The position numbers and the translations under genes were made by a program. DNA of 64,000 nt from Lucifuga dentata (lineage: Eukaryota > Chordata > Actinopteri > Ophidiiformes > Bythitidae), in the NCBI GenBank assembly GCA_014773175.1, contig VXCM01001991.1, forward strand, positions 1-64,000. The letters are read 5' to 3'. The notes beneath the pieces were generated by a model. The model searched no databases and was not told where the DNA came from. It saw only the letters and a list, made by a program, of their open reading frames with translations. Of this stretch, positions 21,776 through 64,000 are shown piece after piece (the first letter of the stretch is position 1; the number at the start of each line of letters is the position of its first letter).

Positions 21776-23155
21776 GACAATAGGTGCAATAAATAAAAGT
21801 ACTGTTTCTTATGACAATTAAAGAAATTAAAAAGGGACTTATGTTAGTCTAATATTCCTGCCATTGCCCTTGACCAAGGCACTAGGCTGAAGATCTGGAA
21901 TTGGTCCCTGGGTGCAGCACCAGCTGCCCAGTGCTCCTAGTAGTTAGGATGGGTCAAATGCAGAGAACAAATTTATCCATGGAAATGTGGGATCAATATA
22001 TTGTCAGAACAAGTCAAATTATTCAGAACTTGATAAGATTCTAGTTTGTTCTGGCTCTTCATCCCAGACTGCGTACGCTCGGTGCAGCTGGGTAACGCAT
22101 TAAACCGCCTCCAGCTGAGATCTGACCTTTTAGCTGCAGAGAGCAAAATAATAAGAGAAGTGCTTCAAAATTTTACAACAAACAGAATAATTGATGCTCA
22201 CTTCTGGGTGTTTTGAGGCAGAGAACACACTGGAATAATGTAGAGAGGATTGTAGAATTCTTTATGTTAATCTTTATAGAGGAAAGATATACCAATTCAC
22301 ACGTATACAAGTCATGTTGTTTCACAATCCCTGTAAAACAGCCAACAGCACGTTTCCTGTTCAGGACTAAACAGGCCGGAAATGATGACACAACACGTTT
22401 AGAGACTCATGCTGATAACAAAAGTATCCTCACCTCATTTTCCTCAACGCAGCCGTTCAACCTCATCTTCATCAGCTCTAACAGAAAAACCAAACCAGTC
22501 ATCCTCTCACATGCAACACTGAAACACAGATATTTAAAAGATGAGCTTTTCCTTACAGCAATATCCAATGATAAGACACATGAGAAAACATCTGTGGATA
22601 TATACATTAACTTACATTATCAATAGCTCTGTTTTTATCAACAATATTTACATGGGAGTGGAGGGAGAATCGCTCCTATTTCCACTAAAGCGCCCACAGT
22701 TGATGAGCATCCCACGGTTGTAACAGTCACATTATTGATACTTGTCAATTGTTTGGCTTCAAAGAGTAATCAGCACAAATAATGCAATGTTACTGACAAA
22801 TACACAAAGAAATGATTCTGTACAGGTCCAGAGGAGGAAGATGAGGCAGCAGTTCTTCCTCACTGCTAAGAAAGAATACGCTGATGGCTTATCACATTAC
22901 ACTGAGGCTGTTTATCTCAAAATGCTCCTTCTTTGTGGTGTCAGAAGTTCCATTCGGTCCATGAGGGACATTACTGCATTAATGAATGTTATTGGCAATT
23001 TGTAGCGTAATACAGTTATTCTAAGTTAAAACTGTAGCAGACGGATATCAACAAGGTAGACAGACAAACTTGAATCTGTGCTAAGATAACAACAAGCGTG
23101 TCAGCGATGGATGAGCTTCACAGAGACAAAGATCGCAACAGGGAAGTCCATGGGT

Positions 23156-23161
23156 TTTATT
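23156..23161 (-). terminator. Possible abtb3 polyadenylation signal
   Basis: AATAAA on the minus strand, about 75 bp downstream of the abtb3 stop. It is preceded by an A-rich stretch, so it could be chance. Confidence 0.35.
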
Positions 23162-23233
23162 TTTCTCTTTCCACTGAAGCTCCTGCAGATTCTTTCTTTC
23201 TTTTTTTTTTTTTTTTATGTTCTAGTCAGAGGC

Positions 23234-54237
<31,004 letters not shown>

Positions 54238-54284
<47 letters not shown>

Positions 54285-54304
54285 CGCTGTCTCTCTCTCT
54301 CTCG
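54238..54304 (+). repeat. (CT)n microsatellite
   Basis: Two CT runs separated by GTTTCGCTG. Confidence 0.95.
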
Positions 54305-54509
54305 AAGTGAACTGTTTTCACTATCGTCCTCCTGACTGCACCACATATCTGTATTTTAGTGGCCTCAGTTTGTTGTGTAAAATTGTGTGAGAATTTATGC
54401 TGTTTATGTTCATAATAATAATCATATAATTGTCAGTTATCCTTTTAGTATCTGCTGTAATGGTATGAGATGATACTGGGCACCTGCATGTCCTTAAGTG
54501 GACCATGAC

Positions 54510-55026
54510 ACTAAAGGACCAAACTGGTGGTTTTGCAAGTTTGAGCCCAATAAATAGCACCTGCATGCACATTACGTTACTGCCAGCCATTTTTGAAAAG
54601 ATAGAACCTTATTTTAATTTTCCTATTATTTTGCCAAATCACCCAATCTTTTTAAAATCAAGAAGAAGAAAATCTTTTTTTCTTTTCTCCTAGGATAAAA
54701 TTCCCCAGCAGAGACATACATTTTCTTCTGTGCAGCTCCGTTGGACCAGTTAAATGAAGTAACACCAACAAAAAATTAAAACAACACATGCTTTGTCTAT
54801 GATGGATTACCTATGTCAAGCATAGTTTCATTCACATTTCTACAAATTAATTTTTAAAGCGTACTGGAATGAATTGAAACCAATGGCAGTCTGGAAGTAG
54901 GACAAACAATTCAAAAATTTACCAGTCCAGTAGTATGTTTTTGGAAAATGGTTGGCAGTAATGTAACGTGTATGCAGATATTATTTCTTGGGCTCGAACA
55001 TGCAAAAGTGCCAGTATGGCCCTTTA
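54510..55026 (+). mobile_element. TTAA MITE, full-length
   Basis: Ends CTAAAGGACCAAACTGGTGG and AAGTGCCAGTATGGCCCTTTAA; internal landmarks intact. Confidence 0.8.
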
Positions 55027-55084
55027 AGCCCAGACCAGTTTGCCATATGGCAGCTATTCAGTATTGCTGACACTCTAAGAGCAT

Positions 55085-55136
55085 AAGATGAGAGAGTGAG
55101 GGAGAGGAGAGGAGAGGAGAGGAGAGGAGAGGAGGG
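55085..55136 (+). repeat. (GGAGA)n microsatellite
   Basis: About six GAGAG/GGAGA units in a row. Confidence 0.9.
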
Positions 55137-56127
55137 TGAATGATGCTGTAGGCAAGACACTGTCACTGAAGCAGAAGCAACAAAGGAGTTCCTGTAAAGA
55201 TGCCATTGTACTTTATGACAGACAGCCCCACAGAGGAAATACAGGACATACCCAAACTATCCAAAAATTAAAAAAAAAAAAAAAAANAAAAAAAAAAAAA
55301 AAAGTTATTCAAAATTCCAGCTTTAATAATCCACTTATTACTACAATTATAAAAATCACAAACTATTGATAATCATCCTTTGTTGTCAGGTTTGTCATTA
55401 TGTGTATGCAGTATCCTTTAAAAACTGCATGAAATGCTAAACATCTTGTCATCTATAGTTTCCTCCATCTGCTAAAATCACTTTATTACCATAGCAAATG
55501 GTCAAGTGCGCAAACAGCGCTTCTTCGTGTTTTGAATGAATTCAGAGTATTATTGTCATCTTTGTTTTCGTATATTTTCGTCCTTGGTCTGACGGTCACC
55601 GAGCAGGCTTATTTGGATCTGCTCTGACTCGTCTCAGGCTTTACTAGAGCACTGGGGCAGGGACGCTGACCTAGACGTGGCTCGTACCCTGCACTTAAAT
55701 CTATTTTGGAGTGACACACAGAGAACTGCACTTACCTAAACACACTGCAGCTCTGCGGGAATGCTGCTGTAGCTTTGGGTTTCACACACAAACAAAAGAG
55801 ACAGACACAGCAGAGTCCAGCAGAGATCTGGCAAACTGCAAATGTAACATGCAAATAGGTGAGAAAAGAAGCGGCTCATGGGTGAAAGAGAGATCCTGAT
55901 TCTGAGATAAACTGTGGCAGGATTTCAATACAGATGAAAATGAGCCAGAGAGAAATGAATGCATGAAAGTAAGACAAATACAATATTTATTTTTATTTTA
56001 ATTTCCTTTTCTTTATCTCATTCTGTTTTTTCTCATATCTATGTAAAGCACTTTGAATTGCCTTTGTGACTGAATAGTGCTATACAAATAAACTTGCCTT
56101 GCCTTACAGGCAATGTGCTGTCCACAT

Positions 56128-56723
56128 ACTTAAAGGACCATATCAGCTGTTTTGCATGTTTGAGCCCTACAAATACTCCACATACATGTCACTACTGTCA
56201 AACATTCTCCAAAAAATATTACCAGACCAGCAAATTGTTAACTTTTAAGTTGTTTTTGCTAACTTCCAGACTGCCATTGGTTTCAGTTCATTCCAGGATG
56301 CTATAAAAATCAACTTGTATAACTTGTACTTGAAACATGCTTGAGATAGGTAATCTCTCACAGCAAACAACATGCTGTTATTATTTGTCGTGTAAGTTAT
56401 TTAATTTATTCTATCGAACATGGAGCTACAAAGAACAAAATGTATGTCTCTGCCACAGAATGTAGTAGTCCCTGGAGAAAACTACTTTTACCAGAGAAAT
56501 ACAACAACATTGCCTTCTACACAAAGATGTGTGTATGCAGGCAAAACACTGAATTTTAAAGTGGGTGTATCACCTGAATATTTGATTTTAAAAGATTAGA
56601 CAATTTGGCAAAAACAACAAAGTACAGTTTTATATCTTGCAAAATGGTTGGCAGCAACGTAACATGCAGGAAGTATTTATTGGTCTCAAACATGCAAAAA
56701 CCACCGGTATGGTCCTTTAAAGT
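56128..56723 (-). mobile_element. TTAA MITE, full-length (about 596 bp)
   Basis: TTAAAGGACCATATCAGCTG and ACCGGTATGGTCCTTTAA bound the element. Interior landmarks include CAGACTGCCATTGGTTTCAG. Confidence 0.82.
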
Positions 56724-59524
56724 GACAGTAAGAAAAAGCCGGAGAGGAAGCCTTTGCTTAGTGCTCCATTCTAGCTCTAAAGGGTTAATCGTGTTGTTAC
56801 TGTACATGGGCCACAGTTCTGCTGCCCCACTCTAGGCTCCGGCTCTGTTCTGCCAGGCCAGATGGCTACCATATGTATACTGAGAGAGCGATCATAGAGG
56901 GGGGACACAGAGGGATTGAGAGCAGGAAGTGGAGTGTGGACGTGTGTTGAGATGTGTTAGAACGCCTGTACAACTTTAAATAGCTGCTTTATTCATTCTG
57001 ATTAATCCTCAGAGCCGAGCTGTAGAAATAAAGGTGTGAATATGAAACACATGCTGTATTTCTTTAGGTGAGCTTCCTGGGCTAAATGTAAAATGGCAGA
57101 GGTATGGTCTTAGTCTGGATTCTCAAGTGGCCACAGTATGGTCTGAGGTGGCCACAAGTCTTTAATGGGTTCGTCCCGTGCCAGCCGCGGGGATATAAAG
57201 GAGGACTGTGCAACCACTCTGACAGGATCTGATCCCACGGGCTCTGTGAGAAAATGCGTACATATGCTTAAATTAGGAACCGGGTACATATAGAGAACGC
57301 TATAACGCACACCAACATGCTCTTCTGAATGTGCACATGTACATATACACATACACACATGCTGGATATACACAAAACATGCACATACATATGCTAATAT
57401 ACTGTACGTCAAATACGGCAACGACAAAGAAGCCAACAGCAAGCCATGTTTGTGTGACAAGCCATTCCCAATCCCAACACAAAGATACAGGCACACAAAA
57501 GCAGATACACAAAGATAATTACTGGTAATTATAAAGTCTAAACCTGGGCACTTCATGTCTTGTTGAAGAGGAAGACATTCTGAAAACAACAATGTGCACA
57601 GCTAAAGCTACACTGAATCTGTCCTATTGCTGGGCAACCAGATCCAGGATACAGTCCTGGAGGTCCTCTTTCTAAATAATGGGAAAACGGCCTCGAAAAT
57701 GATAGAAACTCCAATAAAGGTCAGAATCTGCACTTTGGGCAGGTTTTGTCCATTTATTACTTCTGTCAAGGGGGTTATGCAATTTATTTGTTTGTTGTTA
57801 GCAGGATATCTCAAAAGGTTATGGATGGATTTGGATGAAATTTGGGGGGCAGACAGATGCATTTTTCAAGGAAGAAGTCATTAAATGTTGGAGCTGATCC
57901 AGATTATACTCTGGATCCAGAAAAAGTTTAGTTTGGAAAAAGGGTAGCACAGGTCCTCCTTTAAGAGACTGCTACAGAAATTTAGACTGAAATTTAGAAA
58001 AAATTTAGACTGCCCTCGGAAGTTACATCATCGAGAAGCAACAAAGCTAGGTTCTAGCTCGGAGGCTATCTTGTGCTTTAGTGACATTTATCTTGGGATT
58101 GTGTGTTCATAAGATGTCATGCTTGAGCTCATTTTGTTCGGGAGAATCTAAGCTTTCCATAGATATTCATATATCTCCATTTTATTTAGAAATGGTGATT
58201 ATAAAACACCGTAAATGCTACAAAGGAAGTGCCGGGCCGCTCCAGTTGCAAATGGTTACAGTGCAGTACATTTAAAAAGAAATAGAAATTAGAAAATTGT
58301 TTTCCGTTGTTATTACCAAATGAGAGGAAAAGATCAGGTTGGATCCGGGGGGGGGGGGGGGGGNGGTAGTGGCATGCTATGACATCATTTGGCCCTTGGG
58401 AAAAACTAGTTGGGGAACCCTGTGCTACAATGTGTGTGTGTGTGTGGCAGTGTGCAGAGCGAGTTGAAGCTGGCAATGTGAGCAGAGCCAGATTAGCATA
58501 ACTGCTGTAATAGCGACAGCAACAGTAAATGCTCAGTATGAAGTTGAGTTTGCTGTAAATTAAAAGTTCACGGCTCCACAACAAGCGAGCAGAATCCCTG
58601 AGTTTTCTATGGGCTGATTTCAATTAAATTTAGCACAGCGCCTCATTTTTTAAAGAAGTTTTTTTATTGGGGATTTTGCTGGCCTTGGCAGAGGTATGTA
58701 CTCTTGGAGTGGCTTCTTGTTTCTACATGCAATGAGTGATAATTAATTAAAACAAAAAACAATCAGCTGTTACCAATAAATGAGACTTCAAATGGTTAAT
58801 GTGACACTTCACGGATTCTTCAGTTTTGTTTGCCTCATCCTTCACAGAGGTTGTGTTTGCATATAGAACTGAGGCTTTTGGAGCTGGTAAAGAGTCAGTA
58901 TCTTGTTCAAGGACAGTTAACCATCCAGGTAATGACTTCACCTCCCTGCCATCTTCCTTGGCTTTTCTGTTTCAGCTATTATGTGTGAAAGATGCACACA
59001 ATCTTCTCTTAGATTAGATTTTCTCTCGTCATTGACACTCCTCAAGGCCAGTCTTTTAGATGCCAAAAAAATCAAGAAGCAATCAGACAGCCAGATTTCT
59101 TTTTTTCTTGTCTTTAACATGGAGAGACTCCATTAATTAGAGAGCTGTTCTCTTCCAATCAATACAGTTTCCAGTTCATCTCATGAATTTGTGAAATCAG
59201 CCTTTAAAGGTGAGGTCTATTCACATGAATAAGCGACCAATTTAGGTGATAGATAATTTGCCTTTTATGCATTTCTCAAATGATGAATGACTGAAAATGT
59301 TTCACAAAAATTACTCATAAGGCACTTTCAGAAATTAAGTCTGGAGCGAGATTACAAATGATTTTACCCGGAACAAGGCTGAACTATGTGGTGTCTTTGC
59401 CAAGTTCCTTAATCATATTCCTGCCATGCTGCAAGTACTGTGAAGATGATGGAAATAAAAGTGTGTGATGTCTACAACCTCACAGTTCCTGTATATGAAC
59501 AAAATGGATGGGGGGAAACCTTCA

Positions 59525-59557
<33 letters not shown>

Positions 59558-60036
59558 CTAATCAACTTTGCAGGCATCACCCAGCCGTTATTGAACCATG
59601 AGAGAGTTCCTGCCCGGAACTATAGTTCTGGTACTAAAATGAGTCCTGGTTGGTTGCTAGATCTGAGTTCCTGTTCCTCCCAAATGGAAAAAAACAAAGC
59701 AAAATGTGAAATAGCAGTTGTTTCCTGTTCGCTCATCCATCACCTGCCCACTTTCTCTTTGTCTGTTCAGCAGTGGAGGTGCATTTGAGCCACTGCAGAC
59801 ACTGTCCTTGTTTACAATTTGTGTGTCCTCACATGGGACCCTCATATTCTGCCACCATGCTTGGTCACTTTGGTTGCCGTTACATCATATTTTCTGCATA
59901 CTCACCATCGCCTCCATATCTGCATCAACTGTTTTTCTAGTGTAGATCTACTTATTAAAAGATGTTTGATAGCAGGTTCCAACGCCGTGCTTTAATTGTT
60001 TTGGATTACTTTGTGATTTTAAGCACAGATTGGGCC
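56724..60036. other. Probable abtb3 intron 1, no recognised gene
   Basis: It contains the dispersed repeat at 57745-57960, another fragment near 58630-58700, a G-run join at 58364 and GT runs near 58431 and 59526. A coding-looking stretch at 57110-57245 (minus) could not be assigned. Confidence 0.5.
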
Positions 60037-60039
60037 TTT

Positions 60040-60701
60040 AAAGGACAATACCATCCATTTTGTATGTTTGAGCCCAATATATTAAATTTTCGTACATGTA
60101 AGGTTACTGACAATCATTTCCCAAAGGATAAAACCATATTTCAGCTTTCCTGATATTTTGCAAAATCTCTTAATCTTTCAAAATCAAATATTCAAGCGAT
60201 ACACCCACCTTAAAAATCCATGTTTCGTCTGCTAATAGTTACGCAGCCTAATGAAGTCATGGCAGTTTAAATTTGTCGATAAACACAGGTCTTCTTTTGG
60301 GGCTATATTCCCCAGTGGAGACATACATTCACTCCACACTTTTTATTGTGCTTAAATGCTAAAATTATGNTATATTCCCCAGTGGAGACATACATTCACT
60401 CCACACTTTTTATTGTGCTTAAATGCTAAAATTATGTAACTTTGAAAAAACCTGAATATAAGTGTTGTTCACAATGATGAACAACACGTATCCATGTAAC
60501 ACCTAACCCAAAAACATTTCAAGTATCAACAAGGTGAATTTAATAGTGTACCAGAATGAACTGAAACCAATGGAGGTCTGGAAGTTAGGGAAAATTTTTT
60601 TTAACTCACCGTTCCAGTAGTATGTTTTGGGAAGTGATTGTCAGTAATGTTACATGTATGAAAATTTAATACATTAGGCTCAAACACGCAAAATGGTCCT
60701 T
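60040..60701 (+). mobile_element. TTAA MITE, variant subfamily (with N join)
   Basis: It begins TTTAAAGGACAATACCATCC and ends CAAAATGGTCCTTTAA. N at 60370 separates duplicated flanks. Confidence 0.8.
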
Positions 60702-60711
60702 TAATTCTACT

Positions 60712-61085
60712 AGTGCAGTGCCTGTTCAAAACATGCCTGTTCGAAACGTGCTGGACTTTATGGTGTGCACCGCAGCCTGCCATAATTTAGTTCTGCATGT
60801 CCTCCTGAGCTAGCTTTGTTTGTCGTACGGGGGTCAAGTTGAGACTGTGTCATGGACTGATGCTGCTGTGCCCGGAGCGTATCCTGCCACGTGGACTACT
60901 TTTTACTGGCACAGCTCAATTCGAGAACCACTTATCCAAACAACTTCACACATGACACTGCACGTCCTTGGGTTCCTGAGCAATAAACCTGCCGAATATC
61001 AATGTCATACCTGGGTTCTAGAGATAATGGTGCCACAGACAGAGATTTCTGCCTTTATAGTTAGATGTAATGAAATGATTGCTCT
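60712..61085 (+). repeat. Dispersed repeat, uninterrupted relative of 20985-21775
   Basis: It shares CAGTGCCTGTT-AAAACATG, CCGGAGCGTATCCTGCCACG, CCTGAGCAATAAACCTGCC and CAGAGATTTCTG with that locus. Confidence 0.7.
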
Positions 61086-62151
61086 GCCTCAGCAATAAAA
61101 TCCAATGTTAAACCTGTTACTCAGCGTCACTTACTTAAAATACCTGATGCTGCATGACAGTGCGCACACACACACACACACACACAAACGGTTGAGGGAG
61201 AGATGGAGATTCCAGCTGAGCAGAATCAGGAGCAGCCAGCTTGGCAATAACAACACAGAGGAACTAGAAGCTGCCAAAGAGAGGCAGGCATGTGAATAAG
61301 TCAAGCAAAAAGCACACATGCAAGCACATGCTGTACAACTCACCAACACACACAATGGCCTGCATGCTCACGCAGACACACACAAGCACACAGGTCTTGT
61401 GACGGGTGAGTGAAGCACAACAAGGGCACAACTACAATTATGCAATCTTCTCCAATCAGAGGGAACCCAGCCTCCCTGCAGGCTGTGTGTTATCCTACCC
61501 TTCTCTTTCGCTATTATTTCTCTCTTTTCATCTTATTTCTTCTGTCAAGGGCAATAAGTCCATGTGTAATATCATGAGTCGCATGCTTCCCATGGGACGG
61601 TTTCCAGAAAATGCTGGCAATCAGGAAAAATCTCAAGCCACCGAGCCGGACTCCCTCTGTCCACCCTGCACGCCTATAGAAAGAGTTGGACTAGCTGTTT
61701 CTGCTACAGGTACATATATGATCTGATGTAAAACTCAAAGATGCTAGACAGGAGTCACTGAGAACCATGATGAATAAAAAACAGTGAATTACAAGCAGCC
61801 AAAACACTTGAACTGTTAATGCAATACAGAACTGAAGTAACTGCTCATTTAGCACTGAGGGCACTGGAGTAATTAAAGGATGTGACTAATATCATAAATT
61901 GAGATTTGCTGCAAGAGGATATTTTCCTCTGGTTTATTTTAAACTGATGACATCATACGGAGCCATAAACATGGGAGCTTTTAAGCTAAGACGCTCCAGG
62001 ACACGGGAACTCAGAACCATATATGTGAAGTTAAGTGCAAAGTAGATAAGACTTCAAAGGACCACACCGGTGATTTTGCATGTTTGAGCTAAATATGTAC
62101 AACCCACATACATGTTACTGACAATTCATACTACTGGATCGGTAAATTTTA

Positions 62152-62804
62152 TACCGTAAATTCTCTATTAGTGGCCAGGGCCTTTATTTATCTCAACTGC
62201 AGAGAGAACCCAATATTGGCCAATATTGGAGACAGGCTTTATAAGAGACAGGCCTTTATTTCTAATTTTGCCGATGGACAAACCCATAACTGCATTAAAA
62301 AACANTAAGAGACAGGCCTTTATTTCTAATTTTGCCGATGGACAAACCCATAACTGCATTAAAAAACACACACCACCACAAGGGAGAAGATGTCAGTGTG
62401 AACACGCCTCCAGGCAGATTTTAGAAAGGTTCATTTTCATCCACTTTTCCTGGTTGGTGATGACAGCGGAGCGTCACACTTTCCTCGCTGGGGACGTGGA
62501 GTCCGTCCCCGTGAGTGACAGCGGAGCATCACTCACGATGACAGCGGGCTCCGTGTTTACGGCTTTGTTTCATGTTGAGCCTGGTCGTGCCTTCTGGCTG
62601 GATGGATGACGGCTGGAGAGGTTTCTAAGCGGTTTGGTATCCAAACATTGCTGCTGTCATCTAGTTTCCTGGGCCAGTAAAAGACAAACCCCAAACCCCT
62701 TTATATGAGACCTGCTTTTATTTCGTCTTGCTGACTCCACCCCCAGCTATTATTAGATACTGGCTATTATTTGAATACCAGCTTTTAATAGAGAATTTAC
62801 GGTA
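62152..62804. mobile_element. Inverted-repeat element nested in the MITE
   Basis: Ends TACCGTAAATTCTCTATTA and TAATAGAGAATTTACGGTA are exact complements (19 bp). A 63-bp flank is duplicated at the N at 62305, so the real length is about 589 bp. No transposase; a target-site duplication was not resolved. Confidence 0.78.
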
Positions 62805-62925
62805 ATTTTGTTTTCTACCTTCTTGACTGCCATTGATTTCAGTTCTTTCCAATATACGCTATAAAAATCCACTTGTAAGGACTTGTACTTGAGGTAAGTA
62901 ACCCATCACAGTGAACAGAATGTTT

Positions 62926-63693
62926 TTGTTAAACTAACTTTATTCAAATCACTTCTAAAGCACACCTGGGTCTGGCTCCGTCTTACATTACTGAAATGTT
63001 GACCCCATATGAGCCAGTTCGCAGCCTTAGATCCTCGGGCGGGACCCTTCTGGCTGTTCCAAAGCCGAGGCTGAAATCCATAGGTGTCCGTGCTTTTGCC
63101 ATCAGGGCCCCTCAACTTTGGAACGACCTGCCTGAGGAGATAAGGCTCACAGATTCAGTGCCTTCTTTTAAATCTCTTCTTAAAACCCATTTTTATAGAC
63201 TTGCTTTTATGTGACGTCGCCCCTTTATTGTCCTTTCATTGCTTTTATTGTCTTATCTGTATTTATTAATTATTTATTGTTTATTTATTTATTCATCTAC
63301 TTATTTATTCATTTAGTAGTGTTTTATTGGCTTTTATTTTAATTTTTTACTTTTTATTTACTACTTTAGTTTTTACCTATTCCCTTGCCTATCATTTGTG
63401 TCCTTGTTTTAACNTTACTTTTTATTTACTACTTTAGTTTTTACCTATTCCCTTGCCTATCATTTGTGTCCTTGTTTTAACTGAACTTTTCCTGAATTTT
63501 GTCTTGTTCTTGTTTTGCCTCTCTGTTTGGTTTTCTGCTGTTATATTGTATTGCTTTGTCTGTCAAAGCACTTTGTAAACTTTGTTTTTAAAGGTGCTNT
63601 TCTGCTGTTATATTGTATTGCTTTGTCTGTCAAAGCACTTTGTAAACTTTGTTTTTAAAGGTGCTGTATAAATAAAGTTATTATTATTATTCA
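62926..63693 (+). mobile_element. LINE 3' end (L2/CR1-like) nested in the MITE
   Basis: At 62996-63214 it reads MLTPYEPVRSLRSSGGTLLA, then GVRAFAIRAPQLWNDLPEEI and SVPSFKSLLKTHFYRLAFM, the typical LINE C-terminus. A 3' untranslated region ends GCTGTATAAATAAAGTTATT and a TTA tail. N joins at 63414 and 63599 add duplicated flanks. Confidence 0.85.
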
Positions 63694-64000
63694 ATCAGTC
63701 CAACATGGAGCTGCATGGAAGAAAATGTGTCTCTCTGCCAGGGAATATAGTCCCAGGAGAGGATGGCTTTTACAAGAAACTAACAATGACCCTCCCTTGT
63801 ACATTCAGACGTACTTTTTAGCAGGCAAACCATTGAATTTTAAGGTGTGTGTATCACCTGAACATTTGATTTTGAAAGATGCAGGGATTTTGCAAAATAA
63901 CAGGAAAACTGAAATATGGTTTTATGTTTTGGAAACTGGTTTTCAGTAACACAACCAGTACGGGGACAGTATTTATTGGGCTTAAACATACAAAATCACC

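Larger units (their letters stand above)
17795..23233. other. Stretch between mlc1 and abtb3
   Basis: The mlc1 promoter and any non-coding first exons should lie here, but I cannot place them. Contents include homopolymer T joins at 18293 and 21674, a CA run near 20159-20190, dispersed repeats at 20795-20960 and 20985-21775, and C/T-rich segments near 19340-19440. The abtb3 3' untranslated region occupies its right edge. Confidence 0.55.
62057..64000 (-). mobile_element. TTAA MITE carrying two nested insertions, runs off the window
   Basis: MITE sequence occurs at 62057-62151, 62805 to about 62925 and about 63694-64000, in the right order and orientation. The gaps hold an inverted-repeat element and a LINE. 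The right end is cut by the window, just before the expected terminus. Confidence 0.8.

Noticed and set aside
57110..57592. 160-codon minus frame
   Set aside because: Most of it is CA/GT-rich low-complexity text; only the 57110-57245 part was kept as a weak observation.

Overview
This is a window of a vertebrate nuclear genome, almost certainly from a ray-finned (teleost) fish. Genes are split into many short GT-AG exons. There are long CA, CT and ATTCT microsatellites, decayed L2/CR1-type LINEs and swarms of short inverted-repeat transposons. Three vertebrate genes can be recognised from their translated exons. No CRISPR array, operon, phage or tRNA was seen.

Layout. (1) 1-2656: A+T-rich sequence with an unassigned block and an antisense LINE fragment. 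(2) 2657-about 9836, plus strand: eight exon-like pieces of the 3' half of a cortactin-binding protein 2 (CTTNBP2) gene. They carry at least four in-frame stops and at least three frame breaks, so this looks like a decaying gene copy. (3) About 10257-12173: a 5'-truncated LINE on the minus strand that landed inside a minisatellite. (4) 13979-17722, minus strand: a complete mlc1 gene (membrane protein MLC1) with 11 coding exons and about 402 residues. (5) 17795-23233: intergenic or mlc1 5' sequence, rich in repeats. (6) 23234-51156, minus strand: 16 coding exons of abtb3 (btbd11), an ankyrin-BTB protein, from the second coding exon to the stop codon. The large first coding exon was not found and probably lies beyond 64000. 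(7) 51157-64000: probable abtb3 intron 1, full of nested transposons.

Mlc1 and abtb3 are both read right to left and all 27 of their exons are open. This makes the damage in the CTTNBP2-like copy unlikely to be general base-calling error. Mlc1 is a glial membrane protein and abtb3 a neuronal scaffold. Nothing suggests they work together; their proximity is ordinary synteny.

The most unusual signal is at 23617-23996. A tandem array carries five decayed copies of the last ~30 bases of an abtb3 BTB-region exon together with its splice donor, alternating with ATTCT repeats, directly next to the real exon end. A second theme is a high-copy inverted-repeat element of about 500-600 bp with TTAA at its ends (piggyBac-like MITE), with at least a dozen copies, some containing other transposons.

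Assembly warning. The window has 23 single N characters. Many sit between two near-identical direct copies of about 60-70 bp, as expected where overlapping contig ends were joined without merging. Two of these fall inside real exons (mlc1 exon 1 and abtb3 exon 27709-27953) and must be collapsed to read the genes correctly.
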